Part shown: piece after piece, positions 36,433 to 45,545 of the stretch
How the letters are laid out: every line of letters begins with the position of its first letter
Numbering within the stretch: position 1 is the stretch's first letter
From: an uncultured Chryseobacterium sp.
GTDB taxonomy: Bacteria > Bacteroidota > Bacteroidia > Flavobacteriales > Weeksellaceae
Assembly (NCBI GenBank): GCA_913778085.1
Contig: CAJYXJ010000021.1
Coordinates: 53,282 to 117,281 of the forward strand
DNA: 64,000 nt
Direction of reading: 5' to 3'
Program-made: the position numbers and the translations under genes
The notes under the pieces: generated by a model
Database searches by the model: none
Seen by the model: the letters and a program-made list of their open reading frames with translations, nothing else
What the model was told of the DNA's origin: nothing

Positions 36433-39400
36433 CTACTGTCTAACAGCATATTTTTTTCGGTAGGCAAAATAAAATACCAGCGGCAGGATCGTGAACGAGA
36501 GGATCATACAGATGATCAGTCCGCCCACAATCATAATAGCCAATGGTTTCTGTATTTCTGAGCCCATTCCGTTGGAGATGGCCGCCGGGAAAAGTCCCAT
36601 GGAACCCATCAGAGCAATCATGACTACCGGCCTGATTCTGCTTCGTACGCCTTCTGCGATGGCCGCTTTCAGGCCCATTCTGTTCCGGAGATTTTCTTTC
36701 ATGACCCCAATCAGGACGATACCGTCAATGGTAGCGACCCCGAAAAGGATAATAAAACCGATTCCTGCCGAGATTCCAAAGATCGTTCCGGTAAACCACA
36801 GCGATAGGAAACCGCCGATAAAGGCAAAGGCCAGCGTTACTGAGGAAATCAGGGTATCTTTGATATTTCCGAAATTGAAGTACAGCAACATAAGGATTAA
36901 AACAAGCGACACGGGAACCACCATCATCAGTTGTTTGGCTGCTCTTTCTTTGCTTTCAAATTCTCCGGCCCAGGTCATTTTGTTTTTTTTCGGAATTTTT
37001 ACGTCTTTAGCGACTTTTGCCTTGGCATCTTCAATAGTGCTTCCCAGGTCACGCCCTTCGATATTAAATCCGACTCCAATGTATCGGCTGCTTCCTTCAC
37101 GGTAGATAAAAGAAGGTCCGGTATGATAATCAATAGTGGCAATTTCCTTGAGCGGGACTTTTTTCCCGTCTTTCGTCGGAATCAGAATGTTACCGATTTT
37201 CTCGGGATTGTCACGGTACTGTTTTTCAAAACGCAGTGTTACATCAAACATTCTTTCCTCTTCATAAAACTTGGTGGCTGCCTGTCCGCCGATGGTCATT
37301 TCAATAACAGCCTGCGCATCAGCGGTAGAGATCCCGTACTTCGCCATTTTGGAATCATGAAGCTGAATTCTAAGTTCCGGTAAACCGATATTTTTAAAAA
37401 CATTCACATCCGAGATGCCGGGAACCGTTTTGATGGAATTGGCAACCCGGTTGGCGTAATCTTCCAGCTCGAAAAGATCGTTTCCGAAGATTTTAATGAC
37501 CAAGGGTGCTTTTACACCGGCCACATATTCTTCCACATTATCCTGAATGGGCTGACTGAATCCGAAATTAATACCCGGATATTTTTCCAGGGAAATCCTC
37601 ATCTGCTCCAGAAGTTCATCTTTTGAAATTTTAGTTTTCCATTCTTTGACGGGTTTCAGCTGAATATTAAATTCGATATTAAAGAAACCGGTTGGATCGG
37701 TTCCGTCGTTGGGACGTCCGGTCTGGGTCATTACAAACTGTACCTCATCGTACTTTGAAAGAATTTCCTTCATCTCTTTGGTGAGTCTTACCGATTCATC
37801 GAGGTTTACACTGTTGGGCAGAGTAGCACGCACGTAGATGGCCCCTTCGTTTAGTTTAGGAAGAAATTCCGAACCGTAATCCGAAAATTTAAAGCCACAG
37901 ATGGCAAGCAATACGCCAAAACCAACCATAAATGCTTTTTTATGACGGTCTGAAAAAGAATACAGACGGAACATATTTATCCTGAAGAATCTGGAGATGA
38001 AATTTTCTTTTTCCTCAATGTTCTTGGTCAGCAGGAGCTTACACATCGCCGGAACGTAGGTTAGACTCAGAATCAGTGAGCCGAGCAGGGCATAACCGAG
38101 CGTAAATGCTAACGGAGAGAACATTTTTCCTTCCACTTTCCGGAAAGAGAAAATTGGCATCAGTGCAACGATCAGGATGAGCAGGGCAAAGAAAATATAG
38201 CCTGCTACGCTTCCTGCACTCTTTTTAATGATGCCGAGTTTCGACATTTTATTGAATCTTGCAAGACCTACTTTTTTGGCCTTATGTTCGAGAGCAACGA
38301 AGACGTGTTCCACAATCACCAGCGTTCCTTCAAGCAACAGACCGAAATCCAATGCACCCATCGAGATGAGGTTGGCGGGCAGTCCCTGAATCTTCAGCAT
38401 AATAATCGCGAAGAGGAAGGCCAACGGAATAACGGAAGCCACAATAAATGTCGTTCTCCAGTTGTAAAGGAATATAAATACAATAATGGAAACCAGTATA
38501 ATTCCTTCCACCAGATTTTTCGTAACCGTACTCACAGTGGTATTTACCAGCTCTGTCCGGTCGATGATCGGAACTATTTTTACATCACCGGGCAGTTCGC
38601 CCCCGTTCAGTTCTGCAATTCTGTCTTTCAGGCGGGCAATTACCTCACTCGGGTTTTCGCCACGGAGCATAATCACAATTCCTTCTACTACATCATCTTC
38701 TTTATTGTAACCTACCTGTCCTAATCTTGGTTTTGCTGAAACTTTTACTTCTGCAATATGTTTTACAAGAATTGGCGTGGAACCTTTCACTTCAATCTGA
38801 ATATTCTCGATGTCCTCTTTGCTTTCCAGAAGACCGATTCCTCTCACAACATATGCCTGGTCACCTTTGGAAACAACATCTCCACCAACATTCACGTTAC
38901 TTTTTGATACGGCTTCGTAAACATCCAGCGGCGAAAGGTCGTAGTTCTGAAGTTCGGTAGGATTAATTTTAATTTCATAAATTTTCTCTTCACCGCCAAA
39001 GCTTACAATATCGGCCACCCCGGGCACGGCAAGAAGCTCGCGCTCAATTACCCAATCCTGGATGGAGGTCACTTCTTTGATGGGAAGCTGGCTTTTAATC
39101 ATGTACCGGTAGATTTCACCGGTTGCTCCTGACGGAGGCTCGATGCTGAAGTCGGCACCGTTGGGCAAATCTACATTTCCGAGTCGGTTGGAGGCATACT
39201 GCTGGGCATAAAAGTCATCCACATGGTCATCAAATATTACGGTAACCACCGAGAGGCCGAAGAGTGAAATCGAACGTACTGATGTTTTATTCGGAATGGT
39301 ATTCATTTCTTTGGATATCGGGAGGGTGACAAATTTCTCAATTTCCTCGGCACTTCTTCCCGGCCACTGGGTAATCACCCTTACCCTGGTATTAGTCACA

Positions 39401-39531
39401 TCGGGGAAGGCTTCAATGGGGGTATGGATGTACGAATAAATTCCTCCTGCCAACAGCAAAAACGTCCCCAGAATGACGATCAGGGAGTTTTTTAAAGAGA
39501 AGGAAACGATATTCTGGACAAATTTTCGCAT
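36433..39531 (-). CDS. CusA/CzcA-type heavy-metal RND efflux pump
   Basis: A 1,032-residue inner-membrane transporter of the HME-RND family, with twelve predicted membrane helices and two large periplasmic loops. It begins VQNIVSFSLKNSLIVILGTFLLLAGG, and the AEEIEKFVTLPIS and NVYFDD-like FDDHVDDFYAQQYASNRL segments are typical. The helix-4 proton-relay motif reads SMGALDFGLLLEGTLVIVEH: the family acidic residues are kept (D, E and E), but the second is Glu in place of the Asp seen in classic CzcA (DFGxxxDGxxxxxEN). It is cotranscribed with an adaptor and a TolC protein upstream; its ATG overlaps the adaptor stop (TAATG). Cation is not determined by sequence; divalent metals or copper/silver are both possible. 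Confidence 0.93.
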   Translation of the reverse strand: MRKFVQNIVSFSLKNSLIVILGTFLLLAGGIYSYIHTPIEAFPDVTNTRVRVITQWPGRSAEEIEKFVTLPISKEMNTIPNKTSVRSISLFGLSVVTVIFDDHVDDFYAQQYASNRLGNVDLPNGADFSIEPPSGATGEIYRYMIKSQLPIKEVTSIQDWVIERELLAVPGVADIVSFGGEEKIYEIKINPTELQNYDLSPLDVYEAVSKSNVNVGGDVVSKGDQAYVVRGIGLLESKEDIENIQIEVKGSTPILVKHIAEVKVSAKPRLGQVGYNKEDDVVEGIVIMLRGENPSEVIARLKDRIAELNGGELPGDVKIVPIIDRTELVNTTVSTVTKNLVEGIILVSIIVFIFLYNWRTTFIVASVIPLAFLFAIIMLKIQGLPANLISMGALDFGLLLEGTLVIVEHVFVALEHKAKKVGLARFNKMSKLGIIKKSAGSVAGYIFFALLILIVALMPIFSFRKVEGKMFSPLAFTLGYALLGSLILSLTYVPAMCKLLLTKNIEEKENFISRFFRINMFRLYSFSDRHKKAFMVGFGVLLAICGFKFSDYGSEFLPKLNEGAIYVRATLPNSVNLDESVRLTKEMKEILSKYDEVQFVMTQTGRPNDGTDPTGFFNIEFNIQLKPVKEWKTKISKDELLEQMRISLEKYPGINFGFSQPIQDNVEEYVAGVKAPLVIKIFGNDLFELEDYANRVANSIKTVPGISDVNVFKNIGLPELRIQLHDSKMAKYGISTADAQAVIEMTIGGQAATKFYEEERMFDVTLRFEKQYRDNPEKIGNILIPTKDGKKVPLKEIATIDYHTGPSFIYREGSSRYIGVGFNIEGRDLGSTIEDAKAKVAKDVKIPKKNKMTWAGEFESKERAAKQLMMVVPVSLVLILMLLYFNFGNIKDTLISSVTLAFAFIGGFLSLWFTGTIFGISAGIGFIILFGVATIDGIVLIGVMKENLRNRMGLKAAIAEGVRSRIRPVVMIALMGSMGLFPAAISNGMGSEIQKPLAIMIVGGLIICMILSFTILPLVFYFAYRKKYAVRQ

Positions 39532-40643
39532 TATGGAGTAGAATTAAGAGTTTGGTTTTTCAGGTTTTCGTAGATGATAAGACCATTGGTGGCAATCACC
39601 TTTTCGCCTGCTTTCAGTGAGCCTTCAACGTAAGTGGTTTCATTGTTTGATGCAATTTCATTCACATGCCTTACTTCAAGCTCACAGTCTTTTTTATAGA
39701 CCATCACATAGCTTTGGTTGTTGTCGAAAATGAGTGCTTTGGTTGGAATGGCGAGTGCGCTTACATTTTGTGAATTGACGGGCAGAATAATATCGGCCGA
39801 CATTCCCGGACGGAGTTTCATCCCATTGTTGTCCATGATGATCTTAGCTTTCAGTACCCTTTCGTTTTCATTAAAAACCTGGGAGACGGCATCAATTTTA
39901 CCGCTGAAGCTTTCGTCAGGATAGGCAAGCGTCCTGATGACAGCGGGCTGATTCACATAAATATGACGCATATTGGTTGCATACACATTAGCCATTACCC
40001 AGACTTTATTTAAATTGGAAACCGTAAACAGCTTATCACCTCCTGCAGATACGGGCATACCGTCTGAAATGTTTTTTTCAATCACATAACCGTCTGCCGG
40101 AGACTTGATGATAAAATCATTCTTGGAAGCAGAGTAGAGCTGCATGTTTTTACTGGTTTTTGCCATATTTGATTTTAATATCTGTACCTCGGATCTTGCT
40201 TCTTCCAGATCTTTTTGTGAAGCAATATCATCTTTGTACATGGATTCTACTGAGGCCAGTTTTCTTTTTGCCACCGCCAATTGTGCCTGAAGCGTCTGGG
40301 TATTATCCTGCATTTCGTTAAGGGAAGTACTTTTTACACTGGCCAGAACCTGTCCTTTTTTAACGTAATCGCCAAGGGAGAAAAAAGTCCTGGTAACCAC
40401 ACCGTCCACCAGGCTGACAAACGGTACCGTTTTATCCGAATTGCTTTCCACTTCGCCGGTAAGGGTAATGCTTTCTTCGATGGTTTTCATTTCCACTGTA
40501 GCAAGCTGTAGATTGGTTTTAAGCTCAGGACTGATGCAGTAGCTGGCGGGTTCGGTTTTTTGCTCGGTATTTTTTTTGCTGCAGTGGGTCAAGGCAAGCA
40601 GCACAGGCAGGGTCATCGCTGCCAGGTATTTTGTTGTCTTCAT
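39531..40643 (-). CDS. HlyD/CusB-type membrane-fusion adaptor lipoprotein
   Basis: A 370-residue periplasmic adaptor anchored by a lipid: the signal ends LLALTHC, a lipobox with Cys21. The lipoyl/barrel-sandwich halves read VPFVSLVDGVVTRTFFSLGDYVKKGQVLASVKS and FIIKSPADGYVIEKNISDGMPVSAGG, separated by a helical hairpin (LQAQLAVAKRKLASVESMYKDDIASQKDLEEARSEVQILK). A beta-barrel domain (VWVMANVYATNMRHIYVNQPAVIRTLAYPDESFSGKIDAV) follows. It links the RND pump to the TolC channel. No metal-binding CxxC or Met-rich N-terminus, as in CusB, is visible. It lies 4 bases after the TolC gene and overlaps the RND start by one base. Confidence 0.92.
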   Translation of the reverse strand: MKTTKYLAAMTLPVLLALTHCSKKNTEQKTEPASYCISPELKTNLQLATVEMKTIEESITLTGEVESNSDKTVPFVSLVDGVVTRTFFSLGDYVKKGQVLASVKSTSLNEMQDNTQTLQAQLAVAKRKLASVESMYKDDIASQKDLEEARSEVQILKSNMAKTSKNMQLYSASKNDFIIKSPADGYVIEKNISDGMPVSAGGDKLFTVSNLNKVWVMANVYATNMRHIYVNQPAVIRTLAYPDESFSGKIDAVSQVFNENERVLKAKIIMDNNGMKLRPGMSADIILPVNSQNVSALAIPTKALIFDNNQSYVMVYKKDCELEVRHVNEIASNNETTYVEGSLKAGEKVIATNGLIIYENLKNQTLNSTP

Positions 40644-40647
40644 TTTT

Positions 40648-41922
40648 TTATAGGTCTTTTCCTACAGCGTACTGCAGATTTTCAAAATATTCGTTCAGTT
40701 CTTTTTTGGTGTCGAGGATAATGATCTTGTTGTCGATAAAGGTTTCTAGGAAGTCCATGTATTCGAGCATGCTGATGTTTCGCAGCCTGAAATTCTTTTC
40801 GTGACTGATGAGCAGCGAATCGAGTGTGTTTTCATAATCATCGTCAAGCTCTTCCGCAATTTTCCGGGTTCTGACGTAATTCTGAAATGCCGAAGCCATT
40901 TCGTTCTGTGATCTGATGAGGCTTTTTCTTGTTTCGAAGCCGCTTTTATCCACTTCAATCCTGGCCTCCTGGATATTTCCTTTGTTCCTGTCGAATATCG
41001 GCAGGTCAAAAGAGATTCCCAGACCCACAAAATCTTTCATGATATTCCCGCCACGGTCATATCCGATGGAAATGGTTAGGTCCGGTGTTTTCATGGCATT
41101 CTGAATTTCCAGGTTTTTCAGGGCGGACTTTTGATTATTTTGAGCTAATAACAAGTCGGGCCTGTTTTCTTTGGCTTCATTCATCCACTGGGAAAGATTC
41201 AGTTCAGAATATTCTTTATACGGTGGCACGAGCGTATCGGTGATCACAATATGAGATGCAGCGGGCAATATGAGAAGCGATTTGAGTTCGGTCTGAAGTT
41301 CTTCTACTTCCTGCTGAAGGGAAACCAGTTTCTTTCTGAATTCCACTTCCTGGGCACGCAGGCGGATGTATTCCGCTTTGCTGATGTTACCGGAGTCGAG
41401 TTGGTTTTTATAGGATGCTGTGAGTCGTGTGATAGAAGCAATCTGATCTTTGTACAAATTCTGGACTTCCTGCTGGTAGCGTATTTCCGTAAGGGTATTA
41501 CGGAGCCGTTTTTTCAGTTCGCGGAAGACTTCCTGCAGTTCGTATTTCTTTCCGTCGACTTCAATTTGCTGAAGTTCTATATTTTTTCTTCTTTTTCCGG
41601 CCGTCTGAATCACCTGTTCAATCTCTGCAGAAATCTGTGAGCTTCGGCCCCAGTTTCCGATGAGCGCAGGCTGTTCTTCAATATCGTAGGTACGCCACAG
41701 ATTCACCTCGCTGACGCTGACCGTAGGGTTTGGCCAGTAACGGGCCTGCACGACCTGGGCTTCTGCCTGTGAAATTTCCAGCTTTTGAGTAATCAGATCT
41801 AAATTTCTTTCCAGAAACATGGCTTCTGCTTCCGGTCTGCTGATTTTAAGCGTGTCTGCAACCTGTGCGGAAGCAAAGACTGCGGCGTGAAAGGTTAATA
41901 AGGTGTAAATAATCTTTTTCAA
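40648..41922 (-). CDS. TolC-family outer-membrane efflux protein
   Basis: A 424-residue outer-membrane channel protein. The signal peptide is residues 1-19 (TLLTFHAAVFASAQ). Two internally repeated long helical regions (SQAEAQVVQARYWPNPTVSVSE and later ALKNLEIQNAMKTPDLTISIGYDRGG) and the LSYKNQLDSGNISKAEYIRLRAQEVEFR region are TolC-like. It is the first gene of the three-gene efflux operon, with 108 bp of regulatory DNA before it. The regulator and kinase genes are upstream on the same strand and are probably their own transcript or a leaky read-through. Confidence 0.92.
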   Translation of the reverse strand: MKKIIYTLLTFHAAVFASAQVADTLKISRPEAEAMFLERNLDLITQKLEISQAEAQVVQARYWPNPTVSVSEVNLWRTYDIEEQPALIGNWGRSSQISAEIEQVIQTAGKRRKNIELQQIEVDGKKYELQEVFRELKKRLRNTLTEIRYQQEVQNLYKDQIASITRLTASYKNQLDSGNISKAEYIRLRAQEVEFRKKLVSLQQEVEELQTELKSLLILPAASHIVITDTLVPPYKEYSELNLSQWMNEAKENRPDLLLAQNNQKSALKNLEIQNAMKTPDLTISIGYDRGGNIMKDFVGLGISFDLPIFDRNKGNIQEARIEVDKSGFETRKSLIRSQNEMASAFQNYVRTRKIAEELDDDYENTLDSLLISHEKNFRLRNISMLEYMDFLETFIDNKIIILDTKKELNEYFENLQYAVGKDL

Positions 41923-42030
41923 AGCCTAATAATTTAGACTGCAAAGTTATCTTCCACCTATTAGAGCCAATTTCTAAACAGATTAGGATACCATTAATCC
42001 AAAATTAGAGTTTGATTAGAGTTTTAAAGA

Positions 42031-43386
42031 TTACCGGAAATACAGAGACACCACGGTGCCTTTTCCGCTTTCAGAACTGATCTCCATTTTAATGTCATGA
42101 TGATGCAGAATGGCAGATGACAGAGAAAGTCCTATACCGCTTCCTTTGACGGTTCCCACATTCCTGCCTCTGTAAAAGGTTTCGGTAATACGGTCCAGTT
42201 CTTCGTAACCGATCCCGCAGCCTGAATCTTTCACGTCGACTGCCAGCATGAGATCCTTTTCATAAATTCTGATGTAAACCGGATTGTTTTCCGAATATTT
42301 CAGAGCATTTTCAACAATATTATAGAGGGCAAGATAAAGCAGGGTTTCATTTCCCTTTCGTTCCAGAAGGGCAGAATGGGTTACTTCAAGAGAAATCTGC
42401 AGGTCGGATGTTGATTGTTTTTTCCTGTAATTTTTAAGTTTATCATGCACTTTCCAGACAATTTCATCGATACGGACGGTCTTGTCCGGATCTTCAATTT
42501 TTTTCAGTCCTGCCATCAGCAGGAGGTTATTCAGAATGTTTTCAATTTCATAAACATTTTCCAGCACTTCTTCGGAAACCTGTCTGTATTCTTCCGGAGA
42601 GCGTTCTTTCTGTGCAAAAACTTCAAGATTGCCTGAGATGGCGGCTAAAGGCGTCTTGAATTCGTGGGAAACATAGTTGATGAAGTTTTGCTGGAGGAGC
42701 ATGTTTTCAGAAATTCTGCCGATCAGCCTATTGTAGGATTTAATCAGTTCATCAAGCTCGTCCCGGGTGTTGGTAGTGGTAATGGCCTGGGAAATGTCAG
42801 AATCGGTCACGCTGTTGATCTGTTGAATCACATTTGAAATAGGTTTGTAAACCACTTTTGAAAGATATCTGCTCAGAAGATAAATGGCAATGAGGCCGAT
42901 AATCAGCACGGAAAGCATAATCATCAGAAGTCTGATAATCTGTGCAGAGAACGAACGGTCCGACAACTTTACGAATACTACAAAATTCCCCTGATTGTCA
43001 GGATAATAGATCCCATAGTAAAAGTAACCGTCTGCTGTAAATTGTACATCGCCGTTTCTTCTGGCTTTGTTCAGGTCTTCGGGTCTGATGTTCTTATCCT
43101 CGAGATTCATCCCGAAAGTCACCGCGTTATTCTGGCTGTAGACGGCAACCTGCGTATTTTCGATGAGGTGGTTGTACTCTTTTTTTATCTGGACATGCTT
43201 TGTTTTGGGAAGTTCGTCTTTTTCAAGATAATAAATGGCCGAGATCAGTGCCGTGTTCCGTAATCTGTCGAAATAAGAGAGTTTTGTACTGTCGTAGTAA
43301 CCGATAAATATAATTAATGATGTGACAACCGATACAAGACCGAAAGACAGGCTGGAAATAATGGTAAAGCGGTTTCTCAGCGTCAT
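42031..43386 (-). CDS. Sensor histidine kinase of the metal-efflux system
   Basis: A 451-residue membrane kinase. Two membrane segments (~12-33 and ~150-172) frame a periplasmic sensor domain of about 120 residues. A HAMP linker follows (SRYLSKVVYKPISNVIQQINSV). The DHp helix has the phospho-His in YVSHEFKTPLAAISG, and the catalytic domain has NIVENALKYSENN, DSGCGIGYEELD and GSGIGLSLSSAIL. Its gene is one base after the regulator stop. The periplasmic domain should sense the metal or stress; it has no obvious metal-binding cluster by eye. Partner of the OmpR-type regulator encoded next to it. Confidence 0.92.
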   Translation of the reverse strand: MTLRNRFTIISSLSFGLVSVVTSLIIFIGYYDSTKLSYFDRLRNTALISAIYYLEKDELPKTKHVQIKKEYNHLIENTQVAVYSQNNAVTFGMNLEDKNIRPEDLNKARRNGDVQFTADGYFYYGIYYPDNQGNFVVFVKLSDRSFSAQIIRLLMIMLSVLIIGLIAIYLLSRYLSKVVYKPISNVIQQINSVTDSDISQAITTTNTRDELDELIKSYNRLIGRISENMLLQQNFINYVSHEFKTPLAAISGNLEVFAQKERSPEEYRQVSEEVLENVYEIENILNNLLLMAGLKKIEDPDKTVRIDEIVWKVHDKLKNYRKKQSTSDLQISLEVTHSALLERKGNETLLYLALYNIVENALKYSENNPVYIRIYEKDLMLAVDVKDSGCGIGYEELDRITETFYRGRNVGTVKGSGIGLSLSSAILHHHDIKMEISSESGKGTVVSLYFR

Positions 43387-43387
43387 G

Positions 43388-44062
43388 TCAGTCTTTTATA
43401 ATATAACCGATTCCTTTAATGGTGTGAATCATTTTCAATTCCGATTCATCGATTTTGTTTCGGATATAGGATATATAGACGTCCACAACATTTGTCGTGC
43501 TGTCGAAATCGATTCCCCAGACATTGTGAAGTATCTGTGTTCTTGTCAGAACCTTGTTTTTATTTTCAAATAGGTATTTAAGCAACCTGAATTCGGTAGG
43601 CGAGAAATCCAGTTGCTTTTGGTTTTGTGTCACGGTGTACAGTTCTGTGTTCATTATCATATTACCGCATTTCAGAATGGCTGAACTGTTTTTATAAGAC
43701 AGATTATTCCTGCGGGTGAGTGCTTTCATCCGGGATAGCAGCTCATCAAAATGAAACGGTTTCGTAAGATAATCATCTGCGCCAATGTCGAGCATTCTGA
43801 TTTTGTCATCCGAACTGTTCAGCGCACTGATGGCAATAATAGGCGTATGGTTTTCCTTAAACCTGATCATTTCAGTCAGCTGGATGCCATCGATACCGGG
43901 AAGCATGACATCCATAAGAATCAGATCAAAATCATGCAAATTAAGAAGTTCTCGTGCCTCTTCGCCTGTTTCAGCGAGTGTCATCTGATAACCGTTCTCG
44001 GCAAGACCTTTTAAAAGAAATTTACTGATTCGTTGATCATCCTCTACGAGCAGAACTGTCAT
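43388..44062 (-). CDS. OmpR/PhoB-type response regulator of the metal-efflux system
   Basis: A 224-residue regulator. The receiver has the acidic pair DD (residues 8-9), Asp51 in LILMDVMLPG and KPF with its Lys in DYLTKPFHFDEL. The C-terminal winged helix reads LDFSPTEFRLLKYLFENKNKVLTRTQILHNVWGIDFDSTTNVVDVYISYIRNKI, standard for the OmpR class. With the adjacent kinase it should control the RND operon (cusRS/czcRS-like arrangement). That regulation is inferred from gene order. Confidence 0.94.
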   Translation of the reverse strand: MTVLLVEDDQRISKFLLKGLAENGYQMTLAETGEEARELLNLHDFDLILMDVMLPGIDGIQLTEMIRFKENHTPIIAISALNSSDDKIRMLDIGADDYLTKPFHFDELLSRMKALTRRNNLSYKNSSAILKCGNMIMNTELYTVTQNQKQLDFSPTEFRLLKYLFENKNKVLTRTQILHNVWGIDFDSTTNVVDVYISYIRNKIDESELKMIHTIKGIGYIIKD

Positions 44063-44302
44063 TGTACCTATTTAGATTTAAAGATAGTAAATAATTGCCG
44101 TTTTTCAAAATGTATAGATGAAGAGCGAAGAAGTTAAATTGGAAATTTGGGCACAATCATTTCCAGATTCTACTTCTAATTTATGACATTTTCACTGTTC
44201 AAGCAAACGGATAATGGGTCTGATCCTAGAAAATCTTAAAAACGTGATTTATTTTATCCTAAAAAAGCATGAGTTTCAGTTTTACTCCAATAATGAAACG
44301 TA

Positions 44303-44335
44303 AAACGGCGCCAAGTGTATTTCTTGGCGCCGTTT
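44303..44335. terminator. GGCGCC hairpin upstream of the regulator gene
   Basis: A perfect 13-bp stem AAACGGCGCCAAG/CTTGGCGCCGTTT (44303-44315 and 44323-44335) with a 7-base loop. Both genes flanking this gap point away from it, so no obvious gene ends here. It resembles the hairpin at 36176. It may be the terminator of a lost gene. Confidence 0.6.
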
Positions 44336-44647
44336 GGCTTGATGGTGACCAAGACGAGCATATCTTCAAACACTTTTATAGATGATTTGGTTCGATTGAG
44401 TTACATTAAACAAGAATTATAAGGCTCATTTTTATTGGGTAATTTCTATTAATTTAATTTTTACGCAATTTAATTTTAATAACTATTGGCGATCAGTATT
44501 AGAATAGTAAATCCGTAATTGGCTGTTCCGGTCTTATACCCTCAATCTAAGAAATATCTAAACATTTAGTGGAAGATTTGGAAAGAATTTTTGTAATTAA
44601 TAATCGTTTTATAATGAAAGGCATTGATGTATAAACTGGTCAAAACG

Positions 44648-44686
44648 ATGGTTATTAGTTTTATCCCCGGATAAGCCCGGGGATTT
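44648..44686 (-). repeat. Hairpin element (inverted copy of 48748-48788)
   Basis: On the minus strand it reads AAAATCCCCGGGCTTATCC, then GGGGATAAAACTAATAACCAT. A near-identical element stands at 48748-48788 on the plus strand. The arms pair (CCCCGG/CCGGGG type). The two copies face each other across about 4.1 kb that holds the decayed toxin cassettes. The gap 44063-44998 otherwise holds no gene I can support. Confidence 0.6.
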
Positions 44687-44998
44687 TAATTATGATTAAC
44701 TCTAATCAATAGAGTATATTTTTGTAATTGGCAACAATAAGAACATATTATGAAGACGTATAATATTATTTTAGATGAATTAAAAAGATGGGTAATAATG
44801 AGGAAAGGAAAGAATTTTTAAATGCAATGGTCTGATCAAAGGGATACTTATTTTGCGATCTATGACTTTACAGTGCGGCCTTGTTATTATAGCAATCTTT
44901 TAGAATTGGAAGAAGCGATCGATAAATGTGCGAATAATTTAATTGGCCGACATTCTAAAAATATTATCTCTATATTAGCAAAAATAACCAGTGAAAAA

Positions 44999-45487
44999 AT
45001 GAGAAAAATAATTTATGTATCTTGTATTTTACTCTGTAGCGTTCTTTCAGCACAGATAATTCCTCCAACATCAACAAAAGTCTATTTTGACTACGATCAA
45101 GCAGGTAACCAAATCCGCAGATATGGAGAAGAAGCCCCGCCTTCAAGCAGCAGTATAATGTCTCAGGAAGAAAGCGGAAAATTGAGCAGTTCCACAAATC
45201 AAAATTTTTTGCTAAGCGAACAAGAAATTTGGGATAACATCAGAGTTTATCCTGTACCGGTAAAAGATATTCTTACTATCGATTGGACGGAAAAGGTAAA
45301 TGATTTAATTTCCGAAGTAAGTATTTATGAGCAGAGCACAGTTCACTGGGTTTTTCAAAGTAAAAAAATAGCTTCATTAGATAAGAAAATTGCTATTAAT
45401 TTATCTCAAAAATACATGGGAGTGTATGTTTTAACCTTTACATTGAAAGATGGCAGGAGGATAAGTAAGAACATAACCAAACAATAG
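44999..45487 (+). CDS. T9SS type A sorting-domain protein with an RHS-like YD motif
   Basis: A 162-residue exported protein from the ATG at 44999 (MRKIIYVSCILLCSVLSAQ, a signal peptide). After it comes VYFDYDQAGNQIRRYGEE, which resembles the YD-repeat sequence of RHS proteins. The C-terminal ~75 residues (IRVYPVPVKDILTIDWTEK... KYMGVYVLTFTLKDGRRISKNITKQ) form a type IX sorting domain. A longer in-frame start at 44822 adds 59 residues that have no signal peptide and would bury the real one, so it is rejected. Small proteins of this kind precede RHS genes in Bacteroidota and may assist their export. The partner RHS gene is the truncated gene 60 bp downstream. Confidence 0.8.
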   Translation: MRKIIYVSCILLCSVLSAQIIPPTSTKVYFDYDQAGNQIRRYGEEAPPSSSSIMSQEESGKLSSSTNQNFLLSEQEIWDNIRVYPVPVKDILTIDWTEKVNDLISEVSIYEQSTVHWVFQSKKIASLDKKIAINLSQKYMGVYVLTFTLKDGRRISKNITKQ

Positions 45488-45545
45488 ATTTTCAAAATCT
45501 TTCCATAATTATCTTTTTATAAAAGCCCTTATACAATATTTTAGT

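Noticed and set aside
44822-44998. An upstream extension of the T9SS gene by 59 codons
   Set aside because: It would bury the signal peptide MRKIIYVSCILLCSVLSA; the DNA before it has no promoter-like support.
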